A stretch of DNA of 64,000 nt. Source: Paenibacillus dendritiformis. GTDB lineage: Bacteria > Bacillota > Bacilli > Paenibacillales > Paenibacillaceae. Below, piece after piece: positions 48,067-57,168 of the stretch. The stretch's first letter is position 1. Every line of letters starts with the position of its first letter. The notes under the pieces were generated by a model, which was not told where the DNA came from, searched no databases, and worked only from the letters and a program-made list of their open reading frames with translations. The stretch is taken from the NCBI RefSeq assembly GCF_945605565.1, contig NZ_OX216966.1, forward strand, positions 3,154,001 to 3,218,000. Reading direction: 5' to 3'. Both the position numbers and the translations under genes were made by a program.

Positions 48067-48275
48067 TGCTCCATTCGATCATTCCAATGGAAGAAATATG
48101 GAGAGGCTATGACAAGGAGCCCCGCTTCTTCGAGATGAAGCGGAACGGGCGGACCCTGCTCGTCGAAGCGGTCGATGGCAGAACGGTCCGGATCGAACGG
48201 CTGCTGCAGGAGCAGGATATTCAAGATTTCCTTCAACCCGAATATATGCCGGGCACGATGATTTCTCTCGGATGA
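48066..48275 (+). CDS. ylzJ: YlzJ-like small protein
   Basis: A 69-residue protein starting [14 protein letters not shown], matching the small YlzJ family that lies between tepA and spoIIIE in Bacilli. Function unknown. Its ATG shares a base with the tepA stop, and GAGGGGGGCC inside the end of tepA serves as ribosome binding site, so it is probably translated with tepA. Confidence 0.85.
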   Translation: MLHSIIPMEEIWRGYDKEPRFFEMKRNGRTLLVEAVDGRTVRIERLLQEQDIQDFLQPEYMPGTMISLG

Positions 48276-48301
48276 GACGGAATCGGGGATACGGATGATG
48301 A

Positions 48302-48331
48302 CAAGCACGCTTCATGATTGGAGCGTGCTTG
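48302..48331 (+). other. Hairpin between ylzJ and spoIIIE
   Basis: CAAGCACGCT (48302-48311) and AGCGTGCTTG (48322-48331) form a perfect 10-bp stem with a 10-nt loop, but only CGCCTGTTCTG follows. It may be a weak terminator for tepA-ylzJ. Confidence 0.55.
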
Positions 48332-48425
48332 CGCCTGTTCTGAGGACATACTCACTGAACCAATGAAAGAAGATTTTCCCCGCCGCGGCCCCTCTTTAAT
48401 CCCGATAGGAAGAACGGTTGTTCTG

Positions 48426-48434
48426 TGATATAAT
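48426..48434 (+). promoter_or_regulatory. Extended -10 promoter of spoIIIE
   Basis: TGATATAAT is a perfect extended -10 element, 23 bp before the spoIIIE start codon. No good -35 lies at 16-18 nt. Confidence 0.55.
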
Positions 48435-48456
48435 GGATCGATGGAGGTGAGCGCAT

Positions 48457-51051
48457 TTGCCACGGAGGAAGAAAAAAAAGGCGTCCTTCAGCAAGAGTCT
48501 GAAATATGAAATCTACGGTATTTTGCTGATAACATGTTCGGTCATTGCCCTTGCAGGCGGCGCGGCATTCGGCCGCTCCTTATCCAAGATCGCGGGCATG
48601 CTGCTGGGGAAATGGTACTTTATTATACCGCTTGTGTTCATATATCTCGGACTTGCCGTCATGATCAAGCGCCAGTGGCCTTCCGGCTGGAATCCGCGGA
48701 AGACGGGGCTGCTCTGCATCATACTGGCTCTGACGATGATAAGCACGGTCAACACGGTGGAGCAGCGGATACTTCCCGGCGCGGAGGAGGTTCGCGCGGG
48801 CATTATTTTTCAAGACATACATAACGCATTGAAAGTGGAATTGCTGCAGTCTCCGGACACAGGCTCAGCCGGTACGATGCTGCAGAAGGATATAAGCGGC
48901 GGATATATCGGGGCGGCGCTGTATTGCGTCCTGTTCGTGCTGTTCGGGAGTCTGGGCACGAAGCTGTTGACGATCGTGCTGCTGTTCATCGGCTTCATGC
49001 TGGCGACTCAGCTGTCCTATGTCGAGCTGGTGCGCTTGATACGAACCCAGATTAAGAAATGGGCCGCCATTATGAACAAGAAACGCAAAGCGCGGCTTAA
49101 TGAACGCAAGGTGGCGGAGAGCAAAAGCCGGACTGCCGCCAAGGCTAAGCGTTCGCGCGATCGAATTCCCGATCCGGTGGAAGAAGAGGATGAGGATGAG
49201 GACGGTCCTCCGCGCCGGAAAAAGGTTCCCATCTTCGTACAATTGTTCGGCGGCAAGCGCCAGACGGATATGGAGGACGAAGAATATGCCGAGGATCCGG
49301 CCGTATTCACGGCAGGCGCCCCGAGCGCGATTCCGGTGCATCAGGAGACGGAAGAGCCGTCACCTGCCGCTGACGGAGGGGAGGAAGCAGCGCCGCTGTT
49401 CCGCGACTTCACCGCTCAGCAGGCATCCGATGCGGCCGGGTGGCAGGAGGCCGATGAAGATGGCATCCACGAGATCGAACCTGTCACTCCGCAGGTCGGC
49501 GATCCTTCGGGCGGGAAGGAAGAGACTGGCTCTGATTCCGCGCCGGCGAATGCCGGACACGAATCATCGGACGGGGATGAGCCGGATGCGGCCGGAGCTC
49601 CGCCTGCGCCGGTCAAGAAGCCGCCGAAGCCGTACCGGCTTCCTTCCTTCTCGCTGCTTGCGAAGCAGCAGGGCGCAGGCAAGGGCGGCGAGCATTCCGA
49701 CTTCATGCAGACGGCACGCAAGCTGGAAGCGACGCTGGAGAGCTTCGGGGTCCGCGCCAAAGTATTGGAAGTGGTGCGGGGACCTGCCGTTACACGCTAC
49801 GAGATTCAGCCGGATATCGGCGTCAAGGTAAGCCGCATCGTCAGCCTGTCTGACGATATCGCCCTTGCCTTGGCGGCGAAGGACATCCGTATGGAGGCGC
49901 CGATTCCGGGGAAATCGGCCATCGGCATCGAAGTGCCGAATAATGAAGTGTCGGTCGTAACGATGCGGGAAGTGATGGAGACGCCAACCTTTACCGAGGC
50001 GCCCTCCAGGTTATCCATCGCCCTCGGCCGCGATATTTCCGGGATGCCGATCGTCGGCAATCTGGCGCGGATGCCCCATCTGCTCGTCGCGGGCGCGACC
50101 GGCTCAGGGAAGTCGGTCTGCATTAACGGCATTATTACGAGCATTCTGTACAAGGCGAAGCCGGATGAGGTCAAGTTCCTCATGGTCGACCCGAAGATGG
50201 TCGAGCTGAATGTGTATAACGGCATTCCGCACTTGCTCGCTCCGGTCGTCACCGATCCGAAGCGGGCGTCGCTTGCCCTCAAAAAAATCGTTGTCGAGAT
50301 GGAGAAGCGCTATGAGCTGTTCTCCAAATCCGGAACGCGGAATATCGAAGGCTATAATAAGCTGATGGCGGAGCAGCCGGAAATGCTGCTGCCGTACATC
50401 GTCGTCATCGTGGACGAGCTGGCCGATCTGATGATGGTCGCCGCGAACGATGTTGAGGACGCGATCTGCCGTCTCGCCCAGATGGCGCGGGCCGCGGGGA
50501 TCCATCTCATTATCGCGACCCAGCGGCCATCGGTCGATGTCATCACCGGGCTTATCAAGGCGAACATTCCTTCCCGGATTGCCTTCGGCGTGTCGTCGCA
50601 GGTCGATTCGCGAACGATTCTCGATTCGGCCGGAGCGGAGAAGCTGCTCGGACGGGGAGATATGCTCTTCCTGCCGGTAGGCGCTTCGAAGCCGGTTCGG
50701 GTCCAGGGCGCCTTCCTGTCCGATCAGGAGGTAGAGGCGGTTGTCACGTATGTGAGCAGCCAGGGAGAAGCGGAGTACAACGAAGAGCTTGTTCCCGAAC
50801 TGGATGAGAACGGGATGGCTTCGGATGAGCCGGTCGATGAATTGTATGACCAGGCACTGCAGATTGTGCTGGAGGCTCAACAAGCATCGGCCTCGCTGCT
50901 GCAGCGGCGGATGCGCATTGGCTATAATCGCGCGAGCCGGCTGATCGATTATATGCATATGCAGGGAATTATCGGGCCGCATGAAGGAAGCCGCCCGCGG
51001 GAAGTGCTCATGACGCTGGAGCAATTTGAACAGAGCAAGTTATCCTCTTAG
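48457..51051 (+). CDS. spoIIIE: DNA translocase SpoIIIE/FtsK
   Basis: Pumps the chromosome into the forespore through the septum. The 864-residue protein has an N-terminal membrane domain with about four helices (residues ~20-185), a long acidic/charged linker (~190-400), the motor domain with Walker [13 protein letters not shown] (~545) and [11 protein letters not shown], and the C-terminal gamma DNA-reading domain ([20 protein letters not shown]). TTG start with ATGGAGGTG 8 nt upstream. Location after tepA-ylzJ identifies SpoIIIE rather than SftA. Confidence 0.95.
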   Translation: MPRRKKKKASFSKSLKYEIYGILLITCSVIALAGGAAFGRSLSKIAGMLLGKWYFIIPLVFIYLGLAVMIKRQWPSGWNPRKTGLLCIILALTMISTVNTVEQRILPGAEEVRAGIIFQDIHNALKVELLQSPDTGSAGTMLQKDISGGYIGAALYCVLFVLFGSLGTKLLTIVLLFIGFMLATQLSYVELVRLIRTQIKKWAAIMNKKRKARLNERKVAESKSRTAAKAKRSRDRIPDPVEEEDEDEDGPPRRKKVPIFVQLFGGKRQTDMEDEEYAEDPAVFTAGAPSAIPVHQETEEPSPAADGGEEAAPLFRDFTAQQASDAAGWQEADEDGIHEIEPVTPQVGDPSGGKEETGSDSAPANAGHESSDGDEPDAAGAPPAPVKKPPKPYRLPSFSLLAKQQGAGKGGEHSDFMQTARKLEATLESFGVRAKVLEVVRGPAVTRYEIQPDIGVKVSRIVSLSDDIALALAAKDIRMEAPIPGKSAIGIEVPNNEVSVVTMREVMETPTFTEAPSRLSIALGRDISGMPIVGNLARMPHLLVAGATGSGKSVCINGIITSILYKAKPDEVKFLMVDPKMVELNVYNGIPHLLAPVVTDPKRASLALKKIVVEMEKRYELFSKSGTRNIEGYNKLMAEQPEMLLPYIVVIVDELADLMMVAANDVEDAICRLAQMARAAGIHLIIATQRPSVDVITGLIKANIPSRIAFGVSSQVDSRTILDSAGAEKLLGRGDMLFLPVGASKPVRVQGAFLSDQEVEAVVTYVSSQGEAEYNEELVPELDENGMASDEPVDELYDQALQIVLEAQQASASLLQRRMRIGYNRASRLIDYMHMQGIIGPHEGSRPREVLMTLEQFEQSKLSS

Positions 51052-51081
51052 GGCGGATGACAAACCATATAAGCATTAATG

Positions 51082-51107
51082 AAAAGACGCTGCGGCGTCT
51101 TTTTTTT
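51082..51107 (+). terminator. Terminator after spoIIIE
   Basis: GACGC (51086-51090), TGCG, GCGTC (51095-51099), flanked by AAAA and eight T residues. Confidence 0.88.
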
Positions 51108-51213
51108 GCAGCCAACGGAGAAATCCAATGAAATTTCTTGCCTGAACGGATGGGATACTGGGCAAAGATTGCTCTTATGTAGAGTCACCCGCAGCAACGC
51201 CGAAGTGGCAAGG

Positions 51214-51244
51214 TGAATAGAAAATGCTTGGTTTTCTCATAATA
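51214..51244 (+). promoter_or_regulatory. Candidate forespore sigma-G promoter of sleB
   Basis: TGAATA (51214-51219), 18-nt spacer, CATAATA (51238-51244). This matches the sigma-G/sigma-F pattern TGAATA-N17/18-CATACTA at all but one position and sits ~50 bp before a spore-cortex hydrolase gene. Confidence 0.65.
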
Positions 51245-51292
51245 AAGTTGCCAATCCTGTCAAATTCACAAGAGAGAGGTAGACGTTAGGCC

Positions 51293-52057
51293 ATGAGAAA
51301 ACACATGATTTGGATTACGATGTGTATGGTATTCGTTCTGTTCGGCGCTTACCAATACAAGCATATGACGGAAAACGCGGCCACCTTCAGCGGCGCGACG
51401 CTAACGTACGGTTCCCAGGGGCAAGACGTAAGGGAGCTTCAGGGCCGCCTGAAATTTCTCGGCTTCTATTACGGCAAGGTTGATGGCGTATTCGGCAGCA
51501 AGACTCAGGGCTCCGTCGAATGGTTCCAATCGGAATTCGGCATGCCGGTGGACGGCGTTGTCGGATCAAAAACAAGAAACATGCTGGTCAAGGCGACGAA
51601 GGACTGGAAGCCGGAGGCGCCGGCGCCGAGCGGCACAGCAGGCGGAGGCAAGCCCACTGGCGGCAAGCCAAGCAATATTAGCGGCTCCAATGCGATGGGA
51701 TTGTCAGAGAATGATTTGAAGCTGATGGCCAATGCGGTGTACGGTGAAGCCCGGGGGGAGCCGTATGAAGGCCAGGTGGCGGTTGCTGCGGTTATTTTGA
51801 ATCGGGTGAAATCCCCTAGCTTCCCGAATACCGCATCCGGCGTCATCTTCCAACCGGGAGCCTTCACCGCCGTAGCTGACGGTCAGATCTGGCTTGAGCC
51901 GAATGAGCGGGCGCGTCAGGCGGTCCAAGATGCTCTGAACGGCTGGGACCCGTCGGGAGGTTGCTTGTACTACTTCAATCCGGAGACCGCGACGTCCAAA
52001 TGGATCTGGACACGGCCGCAGGTGAAGACGATTGGAAAACATATCTTCTGTATGTAA
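51293..52057 (+). CDS. sleB: Spore cortex-lytic enzyme SleB-type hydrolase
   Basis: Made in the forespore and used to degrade cortex peptidoglycan at germination. The 254 residues show an N-terminal signal/anchor (MIWITMCMVFVLFGAYQY), a peptidoglycan-binding domain (DVRELQGRLKFLGFYYGKVD to ~100), a Gly/Pro/Ala linker (~105-135) and the hydrolase_2 catalytic domain with the Glu in NAVYGEARGEPYEGQVAVAA and CLYYFNP. Length matches SleB. Not at this place in B. subtilis. Sigma-G-like promoter upstream. Confidence 0.88.
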   Translation: MRKHMIWITMCMVFVLFGAYQYKHMTENAATFSGATLTYGSQGQDVRELQGRLKFLGFYYGKVDGVFGSKTQGSVEWFQSEFGMPVDGVVGSKTRNMLVKATKDWKPEAPAPSGTAGGGKPTGGKPSNISGSNAMGLSENDLKLMANAVYGEARGEPYEGQVAVAAVILNRVKSPSFPNTASGVIFQPGAFTAVADGQIWLEPNERARQAVQDALNGWDPSGGCLYYFNPETATSKWIWTRPQVKTIGKHIFCM

Positions 52058-52066
52058 TCCATGACG

Positions 52067-52103
52067 AAGAAGCAATGGTCTGACTGGCCGATTGCTTCTT
52101 TTG
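52067..52103 (+). terminator. Terminator after sleB
   Basis: AAGAAGCAAT (52067-52076) pairs with ATTGCTTCTT (52091-52100), then TTG; inner bases also pair partly. Confidence 0.75.
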
Positions 52104-52154
52104 TTCAAATATAAGCAAGTACGGGATCCCGTCTATACTTGACTTATTTTCACC

Positions 52155-52196
52155 CAGAAACGCTTTCCGTCCTTGGAGGGGATGAAGGCGTTTCTG
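52155..52196 (+). other. Second hairpin in the sleB-ymfF gap
   Basis: CAGAAACGC (52155-52163) pairs with GCGTTTCTG (52188-52196), enclosing further partial pairing. The following CTTGTCTCG is T-poor. Its role is unknown; it could be a terminator or leader structure for ymfF. Confidence 0.5.
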
Positions 52197-52326
52197 CTTG
52201 TCTCGCCGCTGCCCACCATTTATTTTAGGACATGCTCATGTAAAACAGGTATACATCGGGTACGTATCGAATATAACATGCATGACATCAGCCGTGCATC
52301 GTACACGGAAGAAAAGGGGTAAGTAC

Positions 52327-53610
52327 ATGGAGAAGCAACCGACGTTCGAACGAGGAACGGTCAATGGGATTCGCATTCACGTCATGCCGACGAAGCGGTT
52401 CAAGACCTATGCGATCGCCGTCTACATGGGCGCGCCGCTGCAGGAAGACACCGTGACTCCGCTGGCGCTGACGCCATTCGTGCTGCGGCGGGGGACGGAA
52501 GCGTACCCGGAGACGATCCGGTTCCGCGAGAGACTGGATGAACTGTATGGAGCCGGGTTCGGCTTCGATATTTATAAGCGGGGCGATTATCAAATTGTGC
52601 AGTTCCGCATGGATGTCATCAACGACGCTTTTGTGCAATCGGCCGATTCCTTGCTGGAGAAGGCATTTGAATTTCTGGGAGGATGCATCACAGCGCCGGT
52701 GACCCCGGACGGCGTCTTTCGCTCTAAATATGTAAAGGAAGAAAAAGAAACGCTGACGCAGCGGATTGAAGCGATCGTGAATGACAAAATCCGTTATGCC
52801 GCCGAGCGCTGCATCGAAGAGATGTGCAAGGAGGAGCCGTACCGTCTCCATGCGCTTGGCAACCGCCGCGAGTTGGAGGGCATCGATGCCAGTTCGCTGT
52901 ACCGCCATTACCAGGAATGGCTGGAGCACTCGGCCATCGATGTCTATGTCATCGGCGATACGAGTCTGGAGGAGGTCGAACGGCTCGTGAAGGATTCATT
53001 CCGTATCAACCGCGCAGGCGAGACACCTTATGCCCGTTCGATTCCGGTGCCGCGCACGGGAGAGCCGAATACGGTCATCGAGAGGCTGGAAGTGACCCAG
53101 GGCAAGCTGAATCTCGGTCTCCGCACCACGATAACCTACGCCGACGACGCGTATCCGGCCGCCCTCCTGTTCAACGGAGTGCTTGGCGGATACCCGCATT
53201 CGAAGCTGTTTATTCATGTCAGGGAAAAGAACAGTCTCGCTTACTACGCATCGTCGCGGTTGGATGGCCATAAAGGGATTTGCGCCATTCAATCGGGAAT
53301 TGAATTCCAGAACTACGAAAAAGCGAAGCAGATTATTTTGGAGCAGATCGAAGCGATGAAAGCAGGACGCATCGATGCGAAGGAGCTGCAGCAGACGAAG
53401 GCGATGATCGCCAATCAGCTGCGGGAGATCGGGGATTCGGCCTTCGAAATGATCGGGTTCGATTTCAACCGCGTGCTGTCCGGCAAGGAGCGGACGACAT
53501 CGCAATTGATCGCCGCCACGGAGGAGATGGAGGCGTCAGCCATCCAAGCCGCCGCCGAGACGTTTCATGTCGACACGATTTATTTCTTGCGCAACCGGGA
53601 GGAGGTATAA
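52327..53610 (+). CDS. ymfF: M16-family peptidase-like protein YmfF, zinc motif missing
   Basis: A 427-residue M16 (insulinase-like) protein. The fold is recognisable (SLAYYASSRLDGHKGICAI in the second half), but the HxxEH zinc motif is absent: the corresponding place reads TPFVLRRGTEAYPE. It is thus likely the non-catalytic partner of the next gene, as in paired M16 proteases. ATG 52327 with AAAAGGGGTAAGTAC upstream. It is followed 3 bp later by ymfH. Confidence 0.85.
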   Translation: MEKQPTFERGTVNGIRIHVMPTKRFKTYAIAVYMGAPLQEDTVTPLALTPFVLRRGTEAYPETIRFRERLDELYGAGFGFDIYKRGDYQIVQFRMDVINDAFVQSADSLLEKAFEFLGGCITAPVTPDGVFRSKYVKEEKETLTQRIEAIVNDKIRYAAERCIEEMCKEEPYRLHALGNRRELEGIDASSLYRHYQEWLEHSAIDVYVIGDTSLEEVERLVKDSFRINRAGETPYARSIPVPRTGEPNTVIERLEVTQGKLNLGLRTTITYADDAYPAALLFNGVLGGYPHSKLFIHVREKNSLAYYASSRLDGHKGICAIQSGIEFQNYEKAKQIILEQIEAMKAGRIDAKELQQTKAMIANQLREIGDSAFEMIGFDFNRVLSGKERTTSQLIAATEEMEASAIQAAAETFHVDTIYFLRNREEV

Positions 53611-53613
53611 GGC

Positions 53614-54897
53614 ATGGAACAACGCCGCTATTCCCAACTACAGGAGACGCTCTATTACGAGCGGATGGACAATGGGCTGGACGTCTATGTGCTGCCGAAG
53701 CCCGGCTTCCAGAAGACATACGCGTCCTTTTCCACCAAGTATGGGTCGATTGACAATCACTTTCGGGTAGAAGGGCAGGATGCCGTTAAGGTTCCTGACG
53801 GGATTGCCCATTTCCTCGAGCATAAAATGTTCGAGGAGCCGGAAGGCGACATCTTCGCCACCTTCGCGGAGCAGGGAGCTTCGGCCAATGCGTTCACGAC
53901 ATTCGATCGGACCGTCTACTTATTCTCTTCCACCAGCAATATCGAGAAAAATGTGGAAACGCTTGTCGATTTTGTGCAGCGTCCTTATTTTACGGATGAA
54001 AATGTGGAGAAGGAAAAGGGCATTATCGCGCAGGAAATCAATATGTACCGCGATAATCCAACCTGGCGCGTCTACTTCGGACTCATCGAAGCGATGTATC
54101 AGGTCCATCCCGTCCATATCGATATCGCCGGCACGGTAGAATCGATCGGCACGATAACGAAGGATACGCTGTATACATGCTACCATACGTTCTACCACCC
54201 GACCAATATGCTGCTCTTTATCGTCGGGGGCGTTGATCCGGAGCGGATGATGGCCTTAATCCGCGAGAACCAGGCCCGCAAATCATTCGAGCCGCAGGGC
54301 AAGATCGAACGTATTTTTGACAGCGAGCCGGAGACGGTGCGCGAAGCCCGCAAAGTAGCGAAGCTGCCGGTCTCGTTGCCGCGCTGCTACTTCGGATGCA
54401 AGGAACCGAAGCCAGGTCTGAACGGTCGTGCCTTGCTGGAATATGAAATCGCGACGCGCATCATGATGGATCTGCTGCTCGGCTCTAGCTCGGCCTTGAA
54501 CCAGATATTATACGAGGAAGGGCTGACGACAGATTCGTTCGGGAGCGAGTTCAACTGCAGCCCGGATTACGCTTTCTCGATTATGGGAGGAGAGACGAAG
54601 GATCCGGACCGTCTGGTGGAGCGGGTGCAGGAGCTGGTGGATGATGCGAAGAAGACGGGATTTGAGCCGGCTTCCTTCGAGCGCATCCGCAGCAAAGCGA
54701 TCGGCGCCTACTTGCGTATGCTGAATTCGCCAGAGACCATTGCGAATGAATTCACGAAGTTTAAGTTCCGGGAGGCGGATTTATTTGATATACTTTCCGT
54801 ATACGAATCGCTGACACTGGAACAGATTCACCAACGGCTGCAGGATCATTTCGATTGGAACCGTCTGGCGGTATCGATTGTCGAGAAGCCGGATTGA
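53614..54897 (+). CDS. ymfH: M16-family zinc peptidase YmfH
   Basis: A 427-residue protease with the inverted zinc motif HFLEH at residues 66-70 and a later Glu in IIAQEINMYRDNPTW. It is almost the same length as YmfF and only 3 bp downstream, consistent with an active/inactive M16 pair. Its biological substrate is not established. ATG start with GGAGGTATAAGGC upstream. Confidence 0.88.
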   Translation: MEQRRYSQLQETLYYERMDNGLDVYVLPKPGFQKTYASFSTKYGSIDNHFRVEGQDAVKVPDGIAHFLEHKMFEEPEGDIFATFAEQGASANAFTTFDRTVYLFSSTSNIEKNVETLVDFVQRPYFTDENVEKEKGIIAQEINMYRDNPTWRVYFGLIEAMYQVHPVHIDIAGTVESIGTITKDTLYTCYHTFYHPTNMLLFIVGGVDPERMMALIRENQARKSFEPQGKIERIFDSEPETVREARKVAKLPVSLPRCYFGCKEPKPGLNGRALLEYEIATRIMMDLLLGSSSALNQILYEEGLTTDSFGSEFNCSPDYAFSIMGGETKDPDRLVERVQELVDDAKKTGFEPASFERIRSKAIGAYLRMLNSPETIANEFTKFKFREADLFDILSVYESLTLEQIHQRLQDHFDWNRLAVSIVEKPD

Positions 54898-54942
54898 AGC
54901 TTGAATACACTTCGAAAGGCATTGCTCTTCGAAGGTGAGGAG

Positions 54943-54976
54943 GAAGGCGTGCCTGGCAGGCGCGCCTTCTGTTCTG
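54943..54976 (+). terminator. Hairpin after ymfH
   Basis: GAAGGCGTGCC pairs with GGCGCGCCTTC (one G-T pair) around TGGCA, followed by TGTTCTG, a weak T-run. Confidence 0.5.
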
Positions 54977-55012
54977 ATTGCCGGTCGGCGGGAACAAAGG
55001 AGTGCATGACAG

Positions 55013-55759
55013 ATGAAAGCATTGGCAGACACCTCGGTGCTCATTACCGGAGCAAGCCGCGGCATAGGCGCCGCGATTGCGCACAGGTTCGCCTCCGTCG
55101 GAATGAAGGTTATCATCCATTACTTGAATTCGCATGAAGCCGCCAACGAAGTCGCGAGAGCCTGTCTTGCATACGGTGGCGAGGCCATTACGATTCGCGC
55201 CGATCTTCGTTCGGCCGAACAGATCGACCGCATGAAATCCAAGCTGGACGAGTTGGGCTTTACGCCCGACATTTTGGTGAACAATGCGGGAACCGCCTAT
55301 TACGGCCTGTTCACCGATGTGACGGAGGAAGAATGGGACGATTGCATGAACATCAATCTGAAGGGAATGTTCCTCTGCACCCAGCGGTTCGCCCCGCATA
55401 TGATCTCGCAAAAGTACGGCCGCATTATTAACGTCTCCTCGGTATGGGGAATAACGGGCGCCTCGTGCGAAGTGATGTATTCAACCGCCAAAGGAGGCGT
55501 CAATGCCTTCACGAAATCATTGGCCAAGGAGTTGGCTCCGTCCGGCGTGACCGTGAACGCCGTCGCACCCGGGGCCGTGGATACCGATATGATGAAGCAT
55601 TTGGATACGTCGGAACGAAGCGCTTTGGAGGAAGATATTCCTGCAGGCCGGTTAGGCACGCCGGACGAAATTGCCTCGCTGGTTTATTTTCTGGCTTTGC
55701 CGGAATCCGGCTACATTACGGGACAAGTCATCAGCCCAAACGGGGGCTGGCAGACGTAA
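55013..55759 (+). CDS. ymfI: SDR-family reductase YmfI (EF-P modification reductase)
   Basis: A 248-residue short-chain dehydrogenase: LITGASRGIGAAIAHRFAS (NADPH binding), VNNAGTAYYG, Ser in INVSSVWG and the catalytic Tyr/Lys in YSTAKGG. By position after ymfF/ymfH it matches B. subtilis YmfI, reported to reduce the 5-aminopentanone group on elongation factor P. A FabG-type ketoacyl reductase role cannot be excluded by sequence alone. ATG 55013 with AAAGGAGTG 8 nt upstream. Confidence 0.82.
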   Translation: MKALADTSVLITGASRGIGAAIAHRFASVGMKVIIHYLNSHEAANEVARACLAYGGEAITIRADLRSAEQIDRMKSKLDELGFTPDILVNNAGTAYYGLFTDVTEEEWDDCMNINLKGMFLCTQRFAPHMISQKYGRIINVSSVWGITGASCEVMYSTAKGGVNAFTKSLAKELAPSGVTVNAVAPGAVDTDMMKHLDTSERSALEEDIPAGRLGTPDEIASLVYFLALPESGYITGQVISPNGGWQT

Positions 55760-55860
55760 CCCGCCCTGCAGCCAGCTTGCTCCATGCATAATTCATGCCC
55801 CGGAGGACCATATTACGACTGTTGACGCATTATTTTAATTAGCCACAAGGAGGCGTTCTC

Positions 55861-56115
55861 ATGTCATCTGTACTGAAAAATTTCGACACGTGGAAAAAGT
55901 TTCTCGGCGAGCGCGTCAAGCAGGCGAAAGGACTGGGCATGACCGAAGACACCATCTCTAACCTGGCCTACGAGATCGGTTCGTTTCTGGAGGAGAAGGT
56001 CGACCCGCAAAGTCAGGAAAACCGGGCGCTGAAGGAATTGTGGGAAGTCGGCACCGAGCAGGAGCGGAAGGTGCTGGCAAGCTTGATGGTCAAATTGGCA
56101 GAACGCCATAGTTAA
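55861..56115 (+). CDS. ymfJ: YmfJ family protein (DUF3243)
   Basis: An 84-residue soluble helical protein, starting MSSVLKNFDTWKKFLGERVK, which matches the small DUF3243 family found after ymfI. Function unknown. ATG start with ACAAGGAGGCGTTCTC. Followed by a terminator. Confidence 0.85.
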   Translation: MSSVLKNFDTWKKFLGERVKQAKGLGMTEDTISNLAYEIGSFLEEKVDPQSQENRALKELWEVGTEQERKVLASLMVKLAERHS

Positions 56116-56133
56116 AAAGGACTTTTGAATAAA

Positions 56134-56167
56134 GGAAGGAAGTTCTGCAAAGAGCTTTCTTTCTTTT
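56134..56167 (+). terminator. Terminator after ymfJ
   Basis: GGAAGGAAGTTCT (56134-56146), GCAA, AGAGCTTTCTTTC (56151-56163) pair over 13 positions including three G-T pairs, followed by TTTT. Confidence 0.75.
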
Positions 56168-56220
56168 CCATCTCAAAAAAATATGATCGGGAATACATGT
56201 CATATAAGCTGACAATCTGC

Positions 56221-56264
56221 TATAATGGATATGTCCGCCAAGCGGTAATTTGTGACCGCTTTTT
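56221..56264 (+). promoter_or_regulatory. Promoter -10 followed by a short terminator-like hairpin upstream of ymfK
   Basis: TATAAT (56221-56226) has no clear -35. Just after the expected start, AAGCGGT (56240-56246) pairs with ACCGCTT (56255-56261), followed by TTTC. This could be a leader attenuator or a second terminator for ymfJ. Confidence 0.4.
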
Positions 56265-56353
56265 CTTATTTGTTCCGTGAAGCCAGGTGGAATTTGCGGG
56301 CCGAGTATTGTAGAATGAAAACGGCGGAACTGTAACTGCGGACGAGGTGCGTC

Positions 56354-57118
56354 ATGGAGTACAAACAGTGGTATATGGAATATAAAATACATAAAAACCG
56401 CCCGGGATTGCTGGGAGACATCGCGTCGCTGCTCGGCATGCTGGAGGTCAACATTTTGACGATTAACGGGGTCGAAGATAAGACCAGAGGCATGCTCCTT
56501 CAGACCGATGACGACGAGAAAATCGAAGTCATGGGCAAGATGTTGCAAAAAGTAGACAACATTACGGTGTCCGCGCTGCGGCAGCCCCGGCTGGTAGATA
56601 TTTTGGCCGTGCGCCATGGCCGCTATATCGAGCGCGATTCGGACGATCGGAAGACGTTCCGTTTTACCCGGGACGAACTTGGCTTGCTCGTTGATTTCCT
56701 TGGCGAAATATTCAAGCGCGAAGGCCATCAGGTGATCGGCGTGCGCGGCATGCCGCGGGTCGGCAAGACGGAGTCCATCATTGCGGGAAGCGTCTGCTCC
56801 ATGAAGCGCTGGTCCTTCGTCTCCTCGACGCTTCTGCGCCAGACGGTGCGGAGCCAGATGTCCGAGGACGAGATGAATGTCAACAATATTTTCATTATAG
56901 ACGGCATCGTGAGCACCATTCGGTCCAATGAACGCCACGCGGCCTTGCTGCAGGAAATACTCGGGATGCCGTCGACGAAGGTCATTGAGCACCCGGATAT
57001 ATTCGTGAAGGAAACCCGCTACGATTATGATTTCTTTGATTATATCATTGAACTGCGGAATAGCCCCGACGAAGAGATTACATATGAATCTTTTACGGCG
57101 AATTATTATGATTTTTAA
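56354..57118 (+). CDS. ymfK: YmfK family protein (DUF3388), ACT domain plus P-loop-like motif
   Basis: A 254-residue protein with an N-terminal ACT-like domain (residues ~5-75, NRPGLLGDIASLLGMLEVNI) and a C-terminal region containing GMPRVGKTES (~residue 137), a match to the Walker A pattern GxxxxGKT, and a later hydrophobic-acidic stretch (NNIFIIDGIVST) that could serve as Walker B. ACT domains commonly sense amino acids. The family has no established function that I know. ATG start with GACGAGGTGCGTC. It precedes the RodZ-like gene by 50 bp. Confidence 0.85.
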   Translation: MEYKQWYMEYKIHKNRPGLLGDIASLLGMLEVNILTINGVEDKTRGMLLQTDDDEKIEVMGKMLQKVDNITVSALRQPRLVDILAVRHGRYIERDSDDRKTFRFTRDELGLLVDFLGEIFKREGHQVIGVRGMPRVGKTESIIAGSVCSMKRWSFVSSTLLRQTVRSQMSEDEMNVNNIFIIDGIVSTIRSNERHAALLQEILGMPSTKVIEHPDIFVKETRYDYDFFDYIIELRNSPDEEITYESFTANYYDF

Positions 57119-57168
57119 ATAGGATGAAAGCACCAACCGGAGAGAGATTTTGTGCAGGAGGTGAAAAT

